Assembly: GCA_017483735.1 (NCBI GenBank)
Contig: JAFUVF010000052.1
Location: 1-64,000 of the forward strand
Source: Lachnospiraceae bacterium
GTDB lineage: Bacteria; Bacillota; Clostridia; Lachnospirales; Lachnospiraceae
Length of the DNA: 64,000 nucleotides
Direction: 5' to 3'
Shown here: positions 51,772 through 59,363 of the stretch, piece after piece
How positions within the stretch are numbered: the first letter of the stretch is position 1
How the letters are laid out: each line of letters starts with the position of its first letter
Position numbers and translations under genes: made by a program
The notes under the pieces: generated by a model
Database searches by the model: none
What the model was told of the DNA's origin: nothing
Seen by the model: only the letters and a program-made list of their open reading frames with translations

Positions 51772-51854
51772 AGAAAATTCACCCCGTTCTTTCTTCTTTA
51801 ATTGTATGCGCAAAAGGGCATAAGAATAGCCCTCCGCACAATAGTGCATCATCC

Positions 51855-51883
51855 ATAGTATCACAAAAAAAACAGACAGTCAA
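51855..51883 (-). promoter_or_regulatory. rpoB promoter overlapping a terminator
   Basis: TTGACT (51878-51883), 17 bases, TACTAT (51855-51860). The -35 lies in the 3' arm of the terminator at 51864-51914 and the spacer contains its T8 run. Confidence 0.65.
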
Positions 51884-51914
51884 GAAAAATTTAATAAAAC
51901 TTTTCGACTGCCTG
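51864..51914 (-). terminator. Terminator/attenuator between rplL and rpoB
   Basis: Stem 51906-51914 with 51873-51881 (9 bp including one G-U), extended by GAAAA/TTTTC pairs, then eight T on the minus strand. It should reduce read-through from rplJL into rpoBC. Confidence 0.75.
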
Positions 51915-51935
51915 CTTTTATAATATTCAAGTTGG

Positions 51936-51952
51936 CATTTGCGAAGCAAATG
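51936..51952 (-). repeat. Small perfect hairpin in the rplL-rpoB gap
   Basis: CATTTGC, three bases, GCAAATG: 7-bp perfect stem between the larger hairpin and the terminator. Confidence 0.55.
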
Positions 51953-51963
51953 TCGATGTATCT

Positions 51964-52010
51964 AGAAACTCTTTGCGAAGAAGCCTCTGCTTCAAGCAAG
52001 TAGAGTTTCT
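51964..52010 (-). repeat. Large hairpin directly after rplL
   Basis: Outer 9-bp stem 51964-51972 with 52002-52010, then 51973-51976 with 51996-51999 and 51980-51984 with 51989-51993. It starts eight bases after the rplL stop. A role in mRNA 3'-end protection or RNase III-type processing is plausible, as in the E. coli rplL-rpoB gap. Confidence 0.6.
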
Positions 52011-52017
52011 TGATATA

Positions 52018-52398
52018 TTATTTAAGGTTTACCTTCGCTCCGACTTCCTCGAGCTTCTTCTTGAGCTCCTCAGCCTCATCCTTGGATGCGCCCTCCTTTA
52101 CAACCTTGGGTGCTCCGTCTACAAGATCCTTAGCTTCCTTAAGTCCGAGACCGGTAATCTCTCTGACAACCTTGATAACCTTAACCTTCTCTGCGCCTGC
52201 CTCAGCGAGCTCTACATCGAACTCATCCTTCTCCTCAGCGCCGCCTGCTGCTGCACCTGCGCCTGCTGCCGCTACAACAACGCCTGCTGCCGCAGATACG
52301 CCGAACTTCTCCTCACATGCCTTTACAAGGTCATTTAACTCTAATACGCTAAGCTCTTCGATAGCGCTGATGATCTCATCGATTGATAACTTTGCCAT
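52018..52398 (-). CDS. rplL: 50S ribosomal protein L7/L12
   Basis: 126 residues: N-terminal dimerisation domain ([20 protein letters not shown]), Ala/Gly hinge at about 36-52, and C-terminal factor-binding domain ([34 protein letters not shown]). Present in several copies per ribosome on L10. Normal length; AGGAGG upstream. Confidence 0.98.
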   Translation of the reverse strand: MAKLSIDEIISAIEELSVLELNDLVKACEEKFGVSAAAGVVVAAAGAGAAAGGAEEKDEFDVELAEAGAEKVKVIKVVREITGLGLKEAKDLVDGAPKVVKEGASKDEAEELKKKLEEVGAKVNLK

Positions 52399-52422
52399 TT
52401 TATTTTCCTCCTGAAATATTGT

Positions 52423-52938
52423 TTATTCTGCTGCCGGTGCAGCTTCGCCGTTTTCTTCCTTCTTCTCCGCAATCTGCTTTACAACACGAGCGAAGTTTGT
52501 AACAGGTGACTGGATGCTTCCAAGGAGCTTTGAAAGAAGCTCGTCCCTTGAAGGGATGGAAGCGATGGTACCGATGCCCTTTGCATCATATACCGTGCCC
52601 TCAACAACGCCTGCCTTAATCTCCAGCTTGTCCGCAGTCTTTGCGAAGTTTGCGAGAACTCTTGCGGGAGCGGTGGCATCATCCTTGGATACTGCGAGAG
52701 CTGTAGGACCTTCCAGATACTTTGTGAGTTCCTCGTACTCAGTACCCTTGAAGGCGAAATTAAGGAAGGTGTTCTTATATACCTTGTATATAACATTTGC
52801 CTGTCTTAAGTTCCTTCTAAGCTCGGTATCCTGCGCAACGGTAAGTCCTCTGTGGTCAACGAGCACTACCGACTGCGCATCCTTGATGCTCTCGGAAATC
52901 TCGTCCACGATAGGCTTTTTAATCTCTACCTTTGCCAT
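52423..52938 (-). CDS. rplJ: 50S ribosomal protein L10
   Basis: 171 residues. Stalk base protein that binds 23S rRNA and L7/L12 dimers; also the repressor that binds the upstream leader. Family pattern: SVVLVDHRGLTVAQDTELRR, YKVYKNTFLNFAF, LEGPTALAVSKDD. It lies 24 bases before rplL, behind the L10 leader. Confidence 0.97.
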   Translation of the reverse strand: MAKVEIKKPIVDEISESIKDAQSVVLVDHRGLTVAQDTELRRNLRQANVIYKVYKNTFLNFAFKGTEYEELTKYLEGPTALAVSKDDATAPARVLANFAKTADKLEIKAGVVEGTVYDAKGIGTIASIPSRDELLSKLLGSIQSPVTNFARVVKQIAEKKEENGEAAPAAE

Positions 52939-52982
52939 TTACTTTTCCTCCTTCTTTAATATTTGTGCCGAAAGGAGCTTTA

Positions 52983-53100
52983 TAAAGAAAGCCTCCCCGA
53001 AAACAGGGAGGCTCAAAGTCTTAATCAAAACTCTCATCCTCGGCAGGAAAGCTTTCGTTTACCCCTTTCGGGTCCTGCTGTCTTCGGCTTGCCGCTTAAG
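52983..53100 (-). ncRNA. Ribosomal L10 leader (autoregulatory mRNA element)
   Basis: The 208-base rplA-rplJ gap contains the L10-leader pattern on the minus strand: GCAAGCCGAAGACAGCAGG then CCTGCCGAGG about 26 bases later (kink-turn stem), and a terminator hairpin GCCTCCC (52991-52997 with 53006-53012) followed by TTTCTTT. Binding of the L10-L12 complex to such leaders lowers rplJL expression. Confidence 0.85.
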
Positions 53101-53146
53101 CGACCATATGATAAGCTATCATATTTTCAATTATTCGTCAAGAGCT

Positions 53147-53836
53147 TTAGTACTTTGCTGTAGAAACTCTCACTCCGGGACCCATAGTGCTGGAAAGGGT
53201 AATGCTCTTTAAATACTGACCCTTTAATGCACTGGGCTTTGCCTTTATGATTGCTTCCATGAGTGCGTCGTAATTTGCCTTGAGTGCCTCCTCTGTAAAG
53301 GAAGCCTTGCCTACAGGCACATGTACGATGTTAGCCTTGTCAAGCCTGTACTCAATCTTACCTGCCTTGATGTCAGCCACAGCCTTTGCCACATCCATGG
53401 TAACCGTTCCCGCCTTGGGGTTAGGCATAAGTCCCTTGGGACCCAAAACCTTACCGAGACGTCCTACAACACCCATCATATCGGGGGTAGCAACTACTAC
53501 GTCAAAATCAAGCCATCCTTCGTTCTGAATCTTAGGAATGAGCTCCTCGCCGCCTACATGATCTGCTCCTGCCTTCTCAGCCTCTGTAAGCTTGTCGCCC
53601 TTTGCAAACACCAAGACTCTGACAGTCTTACCGGTTCCGTTGGGAAGCACAACAGCGCCTCTAATCTGCTGTTCTGCGTGACGGCCGTCACATCCGGTTC
53701 TTATATGAAGCTCAATAGTCTCATCAAACTTTGCCGATGCAGTCTTCTTGACCAATGCCACTGCCTCTTCGGGCTCATAGTAAGTTGCACGGTCTACAAG
53801 CTTAGCTGCCTCTGCGTATTTCTTTCCGTGTTTCAT
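53147..53836 (-). CDS. rplA: 50S ribosomal protein L1
   Basis: 229 residues. Forms the L1 stalk near the E site and is a translational repressor of rplK-rplA in many bacteria. Pattern: [56 protein letters not shown]. It begins 21 bases after rplK. Confidence 0.98.
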   Translation of the reverse strand: MKHGKKYAEAAKLVDRATYYEPEEAVALVKKTASAKFDETIELHIRTGCDGRHAEQQIRGAVVLPNGTGKTVRVLVFAKGDKLTEAEKAGADHVGGEELIPKIQNEGWLDFDVVVATPDMMGVVGRLGKVLGPKGLMPNPKAGTVTMDVAKAVADIKAGKIEYRLDKANIVHVPVGKASFTEEALKANYDALMEAIIKAKPSALKGQYLKSITLSSTMGPGVRVSTAKY

Positions 53837-53857
53837 CCTTATATCCTCCTATTCGCC

Positions 53858-54283
53858 TTATTCTTCGACTGTGATACCCATGCTTCTCGCAGTACCTGCG
53901 ATCATGGACATAGCCGCCTCAAGTGATGCTGCGTTCAAATCAGGCATCTTCTTCTCGGCAATCTCCTGCAGCTTCGCCTTGGAAATGGTCGCAACCTTTG
54001 TCTTGTTGGGCACGCCAGAACCTGACTTAATGTTGCAGGCCTTCTTAAGAAGTACTGCTGCGGGGGGAGTCTTTGTGATGAAGCTGAAAGACCTGTCTGC
54101 ATATACTGTGATGACTACAGGAATCAGGACATCTCCCTGATCTGCGGTCTTTGCGTTGAACTGCTTAGTGAATTCAACGATGTTGACGCCGTGCTGACCC
54201 AATGCGGGACCAACGGGCGGAGCCGGTGTTGCTTTGCCGGCAGGAATCTGTAACTTGATGTATCCTTCTACTTTTTTTGCCAT
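53858..54283 (-). CDS. rplK: 50S ribosomal protein L11
   Basis: 141 residues from ATG 54283, which has AAGGAGG seven bases upstream; an in-frame ATG 39 bases earlier has no such site. Pattern: [40 protein letters not shown]. Part of the GTPase-associated centre (thiostrepton site). A TATAAT occurs at about 54387-54392 in the 123-base nusG-rplK gap, without a clear -35. Confidence 0.98.
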   Translation of the reverse strand: MAKKVEGYIKLQIPAGKATPAPPVGPALGQHGVNIVEFTKQFNAKTADQGDVLIPVVITVYADRSFSFITKTPPAAVLLKKACNIKSGSGVPNKTKVATISKAKLQEIAEKKMPDLNAASLEAAMSMIAGTARSMGITVEE

Positions 54284-54406
54284 TTTGGCACCTCCTTGTG
54301 GTATTTTGGCGAGTGCTTTCACATTAAATATGAATGCTCTCTCCCACTTTTTGCCTCTGAAAACCCTAAAGCCTTCATATATATTATAGGATCACTCCTC
54401 TAATAT

Positions 54407-54928
54407 CTATCGCATTCTTCTTACTTCCGCAAAGCTTATCTCCACGGGAGTTTCTCTTCCAAAGAGTTCGACAGTAATTGTGGCCACCTGCTTGTTGTAA
54501 TCTATCTTTGAAACCTTGCTGATGGTATCCTTCCATACGCCTGCCACAGCCACAACAGTATCGCCCTCCACGAAATCAATGGATACGTTCTCCGTCTTTA
54601 TGCCGAGGGGCTTCATATCCGTCTCGGAAAGGGGAACCGGCTTGCTTCCGGGACCCACGAAACCCGTAACACCTCTGGTGTTCCTTACCACATACCAGGT
54701 TTCGTCGTTCATTATCATATTGACAAGCACATATCCGGGGAACATTTTTCTGGAGACAGGCTTTTTCTTGCCGTCCTTAAGCTCTATAACATCCTCCATG
54801 GGAACCCTGACTTCAATGATCTTGTCGGCGAGATCCCTGTTATTTTCAATGGTCTTGTCTATATTAGCCTTAACCTTATTCTCATAACCCGAATAGGTGT
54901 GTACTACGTACCACTTTGCCTCTTCCAT
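54407..54928 (-). CDS. nusG: Transcription elongation/antitermination factor NusG
   Basis: 173 residues. NGN domain (KWYVVHTYSGYENKVKANID, FPGYVLVNMIMND, VRNTRGVTGFVGPG) and C-terminal KOW domain (VDFVEGDTVVAVAGVWKDTI). Binds RNA polymerase and links it to Rho or ribosomes. It begins 15 bases after secE. Confidence 0.98.
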   Translation of the reverse strand: MEEAKWYVVHTYSGYENKVKANIDKTIENNRDLADKIIEVRVPMEDVIELKDGKKKPVSRKMFPGYVLVNMIMNDETWYVVRNTRGVTGFVGPGSKPVPLSETDMKPLGIKTENVSIDFVEGDTVVAVAGVWKDTISKVSKIDYNKQVATITVELFGRETPVEISFAEVRRMR

Positions 54929-54943
54929 AGGATAAACCTCACT

Positions 54944-55147
54944 TTATAATGATGTTAAGAAGTTTACGCCAAACTGGATGAAATAATCCAGTACTGCGAT
55001 TATCACTCCGACTACCACTGAAATCGCCACCACGGCGATGGACTGCTTTACAGTAGCCTGCCTGTCGGGCCATGTAACCTTTTTAAACTCGGCCTTGACC
55101 CCCTCAAAAAAACCTATTCCGGATTTCTTTCCTGTAGAATCAGCCAT
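54944..55147 (-). CDS. secE: Preprotein translocase subunit SecE
   Basis: 67 residues with one membrane helix near 35-60 (IAVVAISVVVGVIIAVLDYF) after the conserved amphipathic segment FFEGVKAEFKKVTWPDRQA. Stabilises SecY. Its ATG overlaps the rpmG stop by one base (TAATG), so translation is coupled. Confidence 0.97.
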   Translation of the reverse strand: MADSTGKKSGIGFFEGVKAEFKKVTWPDRQATVKQSIAVVAISVVVGVIIAVLDYFIQFGVNFLTSL

Positions 55148-55296
55148 TACTTGGTCTCCTTATGAAGCGTGTGTCTCTTGCAAAAACGACAATACTTCTT
55201 GATCTCCATCCTGTCGGGCTGGTTCTTCTTCTCCTTTGTCGTATTGTAGTTACGCTGTTTGCACTCTGTGCAAGCTAAAGTGATCTTTGTACGCAT
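55147..55296 (-). CDS. rpmG: 50S ribosomal protein L33
   Basis: 49 residues from ATG 55296 (TTGGAGGAATG). The sequence starts [20 protein letters not shown] and ends [11 protein letters not shown]. Two cysteine pairs (CTEC and CRFC) form the zinc site, so this is the zinc-binding form. First gene of the supercluster, behind the promoter at 55357-55385. Confidence 0.97.
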   Translation of the reverse strand: MRTKITLACTECKQRNYNTTKEKKNQPDRMEIKKYCRFCKRHTLHKETK

Positions 55297-55356
55297 CTTA
55301 CATTCCTCCAAATGTTTTTACAGCATAAAAAAAAGAGCTTTTCCTCTCGTTTGATA

Positions 55357-55385
55357 AATGTAGCATAGTAGCGGTGCCGTGTCAA
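55357..55385 (-). promoter_or_regulatory. Promoter of rpmG-secE-nusG
   Basis: Perfect TTGACA (55380-55385), 17 bases, TACATT (55357-55362), 61 bases before the rpmG ATG and only 22 bases after the LicD stop at 55408. Confidence 0.75.
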
Positions 55386-55407
55386 GAAAAATTTTATATT
55401 GAAAATT

Positions 55408-56898
55408 TTATATTTCATAGTTCTGAATCATTATAGGTCTTCCCGACGCCTCGTAGAGACTCTTGATGAGCCCTTCATCCCCGTAATATGCATCTGCCAG
55501 AGCCAAAGCCCTGCTAATATTCCCCGTTTCATCATATATTCCAAAGCCCCCGGCCTTGTATTCCTCTATAAGTCTGCGATATCCCCCCGTAAGCTCAGGC
55601 ACCTGGGAATTTATCTGCCAAAATTCCTCCTTTTCAAAGTCAGTGGGGAACCACCAGAGCACCACGCCCTCCGCTTCCCTTAATATATCCAAATTCCTCT
55701 TAAGCTTGCCAAGAAAATCCGTGGGATGTACAAGCACCGACACAGCCGAGGTGTGATAGAGCAGAATTTTTTTGCCTGCTATAAGCTTCCTCCACTCTTT
55801 TGGGAGAGACTCTATATAGCTTTCCTTCATCCTCTTCCTCTCGTCCTCCCCCGTATCCTTACCGAATATCTGAATCTCCGCCCTTTCTCCCTTTGCAGGA
55901 TCCACCCCCTGCTTGCCGCATATATCCAGATAATCAGCGGTCTCGCCCATTACTCTCGCCTGACTCTTATAAAAGGGATATTCATGCACAGAGGCAAATT
56001 TAACCGGTGTATTATAATCTGCGCCGAATCTTACCCGCAGGACAGAGTCGTATTCGACAGGCACAGCTATCTCAGTTACCTCAAATGGAACATTTATCGT
56101 CCTTTCGACCCACTCCTTCCTTCTGTTGGAAGTATTGTCCCTTTCCGTATAGGCTCTGTGAGGTGCATAGTCCACCATGTCCGCCTCTTTTTCCGGACAC
56201 ATCATTGCGAACCTGTCCGCCGCAAGGCACAGTTCATTTCTCAGAGGCCTGTCCTCATCTATGCGGGCATCCCCGCCGAGGAAGCTTTTCATGTAGCCCT
56301 TTAATATTTCCACGTTTGAATAGAATTTTTCCGCCTCGGTCTCATCCACGGCCTCGTTATTGATAAAGGAATTTTCCAGCTTAACGCAGGTCTGCACCAG
56401 AGAGTATGCAAAGGTGTAGAGTCTCCGCTGGGTCATATTCTTCTCCTCGTCCCTGTATATATAGTCCATCGGAAAAATATCTATACCTATTATATATGGA
56501 CTTCCGTAATATTCCCGCATTCTGTTTTCATCCCATTCGAAGCGCTCCGACCTGCTGTTCGTTACATTCAGATGAAACTGGTGGTATGTATCGGAGGTAT
56601 AGATGCTGAGGACATTCAGACTGTCCGGAAGCTCGTCAATATGCTTTAAGAATTCCATCATATGCGTTCTCGGCATAGATATATCTATGTCGTCATCCCA
56701 AGGAATAAAGCCCCTATGCCTGATGGCACCGAGAAGAGTGCCAAAATCCGCATAATATATAAGGTTATATTTTTGAAATATAACCTTAAGCTCATCAAGG
56801 ATTTTCTGCTGTGCGGCAAAAACACGCTTCATTATCCCCGATACCGCAAAGCCGTCCCTTATCTCCTCTTTAAAATAATCCTCCGGAAATTGCAGCAA
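55408..56898 (-). CDS. LicD-family transferase with C-terminal YGDEG module (copy 1)
   Basis: 496 residues from TTG 56898 (GGAG eight bases upstream, overlapping the previous gene's stop). Residues about 30-110 contain the LicD/nucleotidyltransferase signature: YADFGTLLGAIRHRGFIPWD, then DDIDISM. LicD enzymes move phosphocholine or related phospho-groups onto surface sugars. From about 375 comes a second module: KILLYHTSAVSVLVHP, VVLWWFPTDFEKEEF, ADAYYGDEG and the end GRPIMIQNYEI. The same module ends two neighbouring paralogues. The module resembles part of a GT-B-like or glycerophosphotransferase fold, but I cannot name it. It follows copy 2 by five bases in an operon. Confidence 0.82.
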   Translation of the reverse strand: MLQFPEDYFKEEIRDGFAVSGIMKRVFAAQQKILDELKVIFQKYNLIYYADFGTLLGAIRHRGFIPWDDDIDISMPRTHMMEFLKHIDELPDSLNVLSIYTSDTYHQFHLNVTNSRSERFEWDENRMREYYGSPYIIGIDIFPMDYIYRDEEKNMTQRRLYTFAYSLVQTCVKLENSFINNEAVDETEAEKFYSNVEILKGYMKSFLGGDARIDEDRPLRNELCLAADRFAMMCPEKEADMVDYAPHRAYTERDNTSNRRKEWVERTINVPFEVTEIAVPVEYDSVLRVRFGADYNTPVKFASVHEYPFYKSQARVMGETADYLDICGKQGVDPAKGERAEIQIFGKDTGEDERKRMKESYIESLPKEWRKLIAGKKILLYHTSAVSVLVHPTDFLGKLKRNLDILREAEGVVLWWFPTDFEKEEFWQINSQVPELTGGYRRLIEEYKAGGFGIYDETGNISRALALADAYYGDEGLIKSLYEASGRPIMIQNYEI

Positions 56899-56903
56899 TC
56901 TTC

Positions 56904-57845
56904 CTACTCCTTAAAAATATCCGGTATGTCAAAGCCGTTGTCCGTAAATCCCCTGTGGAGTATCTCCATCTGGTTCTTGTAGAATGGATAGCCGTGGGCC
57001 GCCCAATGCGCCGGAGTTCTCCAGTCGCCGAAATGGTTGTCCAATACCTTTTCGTATTCTGCGGGAACAGGAATCTTTATGTTCTCAAAATCCAGATATA
57101 CAGGCTTGCCGAACCATTCCTTTCTGAAGCGCTCGTGATCATATGACCAATCCGCCCTGTTGGGAATATTTGATATAAAGTCGGCATCCTCTTCTCCATA
57201 CATCCCCATTATAGCATCACACAGGCAGATAAGCTGCTGCCCCATGGGCATGGATTCATCGAATCCGTAGTTTATTCCGTCCATAAGCTCTGCCATCAGG
57301 CGCTTTCTCTCTTCCTCCGACATATTGTCCTTATCCCACTCATCCCCAAGAGTATAGGCGACTGATGCCAGTCTGTCCTGTTTGTCCTCAAGCTCCCTGT
57401 CTCTCGGAAGATAATCCAGCGTAAAAACATCCACACGGAGGTTAAAGGGACATCCGTGGTATTTCAAAAGCCTCTCCTGCGAAAGATCCATGCTCCTGCC
57501 ATTCACAAGTGTAAAAACCAGATTATTGTAGGAAGGCTCCACATAGGGTGTGATGAATTCCAGACCAAGCCCATCATATACCTCCTTCGGTATACTCATA
57601 AGCTTCATGACATCCTCTCGCTTCATCCACACGTCAATATCGTCATCCCAAGGCACAAACCCCTTATGGCGCACTGCCCCGAGAAGTGTTCCGTAGGCGG
57701 CATAATATGTAAGCCCATACACCTTGCACAGACTGTCCAACATCATGAGAATCTCCATCTCTCCCGCCCATGCTCTCTTCATCATCGGCGGAACATAGAA
57801 ATCCTCCCTGTATTCTCCCTTAAAAAAACTGTCGTCAAAGTGCAT
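56904..57845 (-). CDS. LicD-family transferase (copy 2, without C-terminal module)
   Basis: 313 residues from ATG 57845 (GAGG six bases upstream). Signature YYAAYGTLLGAVRHKGFVPW, then DDDIDVWMKRED. Start and middle align with copies 1, 3 and 4 (FFKGEYREDFYVPPMMKRAW; YPFYKNQMEILHRGF). It stops where the others continue into the YGDEG module. It is either a natural one-domain member or a paralogue that has lost the module; the end shows no frameshift remnant because the next gene begins five bases later. Confidence 0.85.
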   Translation of the reverse strand: MHFDDSFFKGEYREDFYVPPMMKRAWAGEMEILMMLDSLCKVYGLTYYAAYGTLLGAVRHKGFVPWDDDIDVWMKREDVMKLMSIPKEVYDGLGLEFITPYVEPSYNNLVFTLVNGRSMDLSQERLLKYHGCPFNLRVDVFTLDYLPRDRELEDKQDRLASVAYTLGDEWDKDNMSEEERKRLMAELMDGINYGFDESMPMGQQLICLCDAIMGMYGEEDADFISNIPNRADWSYDHERFRKEWFGKPVYLDFENIKIPVPAEYEKVLDNHFGDWRTPAHWAAHGYPFYKNQMEILHRGFTDNGFDIPDIFKE

Positions 57846-57866
57846 GCTTTACCTCGTTTCTGCATA

Positions 57867-57895
57867 ATTCTAGCATAAAAATTTAGTGTTTACAA
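57867..57895 (-). promoter_or_regulatory. Minus-strand promoter of LicD copies 2 and 1
   Basis: TTGTAA (57890-57895), 17 bases, TAGAAT (57867-57872), 21 bases before ATG 57845. Its -35 overlaps that of the plus-strand promoter. Confidence 0.7.
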
Positions 57896-57917
57896 GACTG
57901 CGAAACCTTGCTAATAT
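57889..57917 (+). promoter_or_regulatory. Plus-strand promoter of LicD copy 3 (leaderless)
   Basis: TTTACA (57889-57894), 17 bases, TAATAT (57912-57917). The -10 ends six bases before ATG 57924, so the transcript should start at or next to the A of the start codon. No Shine-Dalgarno sequence is present. Confidence 0.7.
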
Positions 57918-57923
57918 TTACAT

Positions 57924-59363
57924 ATGATTAATTTTCCGGAAGGTTATTTCAAAAAGGAAACAAAGTGGGACTTCTCTGTGGGAGAGGTCATGAAGAGAGT
58001 CTGGGCGGCACAGCTGGAGGTGCTTATGCACGTTGCCGAAATATGCGAACGCCACTCTCTCACTTATTATATTTTCTGGGGTTCCCTCATAGGTGCCGCA
58101 AGACACCACGGTTTCATTCCTTGGGATGACGATCTTGATATAGCAATGCTTCAGGATGATTACAAAAAGCTCCTGGAATATGCAAAAGATGAGCTTCCTC
58201 CCGAGTACAGGGTTTTCAATATCTACACCGACGAAAACTGGGATCAAAGCTTTTCCCGCATAATAAACAACGGAGTACATACCGATATTTCGCCGGAGCA
58301 TCTTTCCAAAAACCATAATTGCCCTTGGCTTGTGGGAATAGATTTATTTCCCTTAAGCTTTTATCCCCGGGATGATGACTTTGCCGGGCAGATAGAAATG
58401 GTTCACAGACTGATGAATTCAGTCCGTGGTAATATTGATGAATTCTACTCCGAAAACCCTTCCGGTGCCATGGAAATATTGGGAGAAATCGAAGGCTTTA
58501 CCGGATATCATTTTGATTTTACGAGATCCCTCAAAAACCAGCTTTTCATTTTGGAGGATAGTGTTGCAAATCTTGCTACAAGGGAAGAGAGCGATTATAT
58601 CATCCCCTACACACTCTACTATGAATATGGAAAGCACAAGTTTCTTCTGGAGGATATGGAGCCTATCCATTGGGATTTTGAGGGACTTGACGTGACTATA
58701 CCAAAGGGCTATGACAGGATACTCCGTACCTGCTTTGGAGACTATATGATTCCAATCCGGGGTACTGCATCACATGATTATCCATATTTCAGAGATCAGG
58801 CTGAAAAGCTTGGGCTTACAGTAGATCAGAACGATGTCCTCTATAAACAGCATTCTGACAGTTTGCGGATAACGCTTCCTTCTGAGTCCTCCCCTTTGGA
58901 TATCTCCTCTGAAACAGCCAAGAGTCTGCTTCCTGCCAAATGGTACGACAAACTGTTCTATACCAAGGATGGGGACTTACATCGCAAAAAGGTGCTTCTC
59001 TATCAGACCTCAGCCAGCGGAGTGATCATCAATTCAGGTTATTTTTCTGAAAAACTTAAATCAAATTTTGAAGTATTCAGAAATTCTCAGGATGACATTG
59101 TGGTCTGGTGGATCCCCACCTCCTTTGACGATGAACGATTCAGAGGCATAAACTGTCAGATTCCGGATCTTGTACGTGAATATCCGGCTCTGGTTCAAGA
59201 ATATATTGACGGAGATATAGGAATCTATGATGTGTCCGGTGACGTCTCCAGAGCCCTCAGATTTGCCGATGCCTTCTACGGCGATGAAGGCTTTATAAAG
59301 GGGCTGTTTGAAAAGACCGGCAGACCCATAATGATACAAAATTATGAGATAACAATGTTATAA
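57924..59363 (+). CDS. LicD-family transferase with C-terminal YGDEG module (copy 3)
   Basis: 479 residues on the plus strand, starting MINFPEGYFKKETKWDFSVG. LicD signature IFWGSLIGAARHHGFIPWDD, then DLDIAM. C-terminal module from about 355: KKVLLYQTSASGVIIN, IVVWWIPTSFDDERF, ADAFYGDEGF and GRPIMIQNYEITML. The order of parts matches copies 1 and 4. It lies divergent to copy 2 and shares a promoter region; its 3' end overlaps copy 4 by 22 bases on the other strand. Probable substrate: a surface glycan or glycoprotein; donor unknown. Confidence 0.83.
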   Translation: MINFPEGYFKKETKWDFSVGEVMKRVWAAQLEVLMHVAEICERHSLTYYIFWGSLIGAARHHGFIPWDDDLDIAMLQDDYKKLLEYAKDELPPEYRVFNIYTDENWDQSFSRIINNGVHTDISPEHLSKNHNCPWLVGIDLFPLSFYPRDDDFAGQIEMVHRLMNSVRGNIDEFYSENPSGAMEILGEIEGFTGYHFDFTRSLKNQLFILEDSVANLATREESDYIIPYTLYYEYGKHKFLLEDMEPIHWDFEGLDVTIPKGYDRILRTCFGDYMIPIRGTASHDYPYFRDQAEKLGLTVDQNDVLYKQHSDSLRITLPSESSPLDISSETAKSLLPAKWYDKLFYTKDGDLHRKKVLLYQTSASGVIINSGYFSEKLKSNFEVFRNSQDDIVVWWIPTSFDDERFRGINCQIPDLVREYPALVQEYIDGDIGIYDVSGDVSRALRFADAFYGDEGFIKGLFEKTGRPIMIQNYEITML

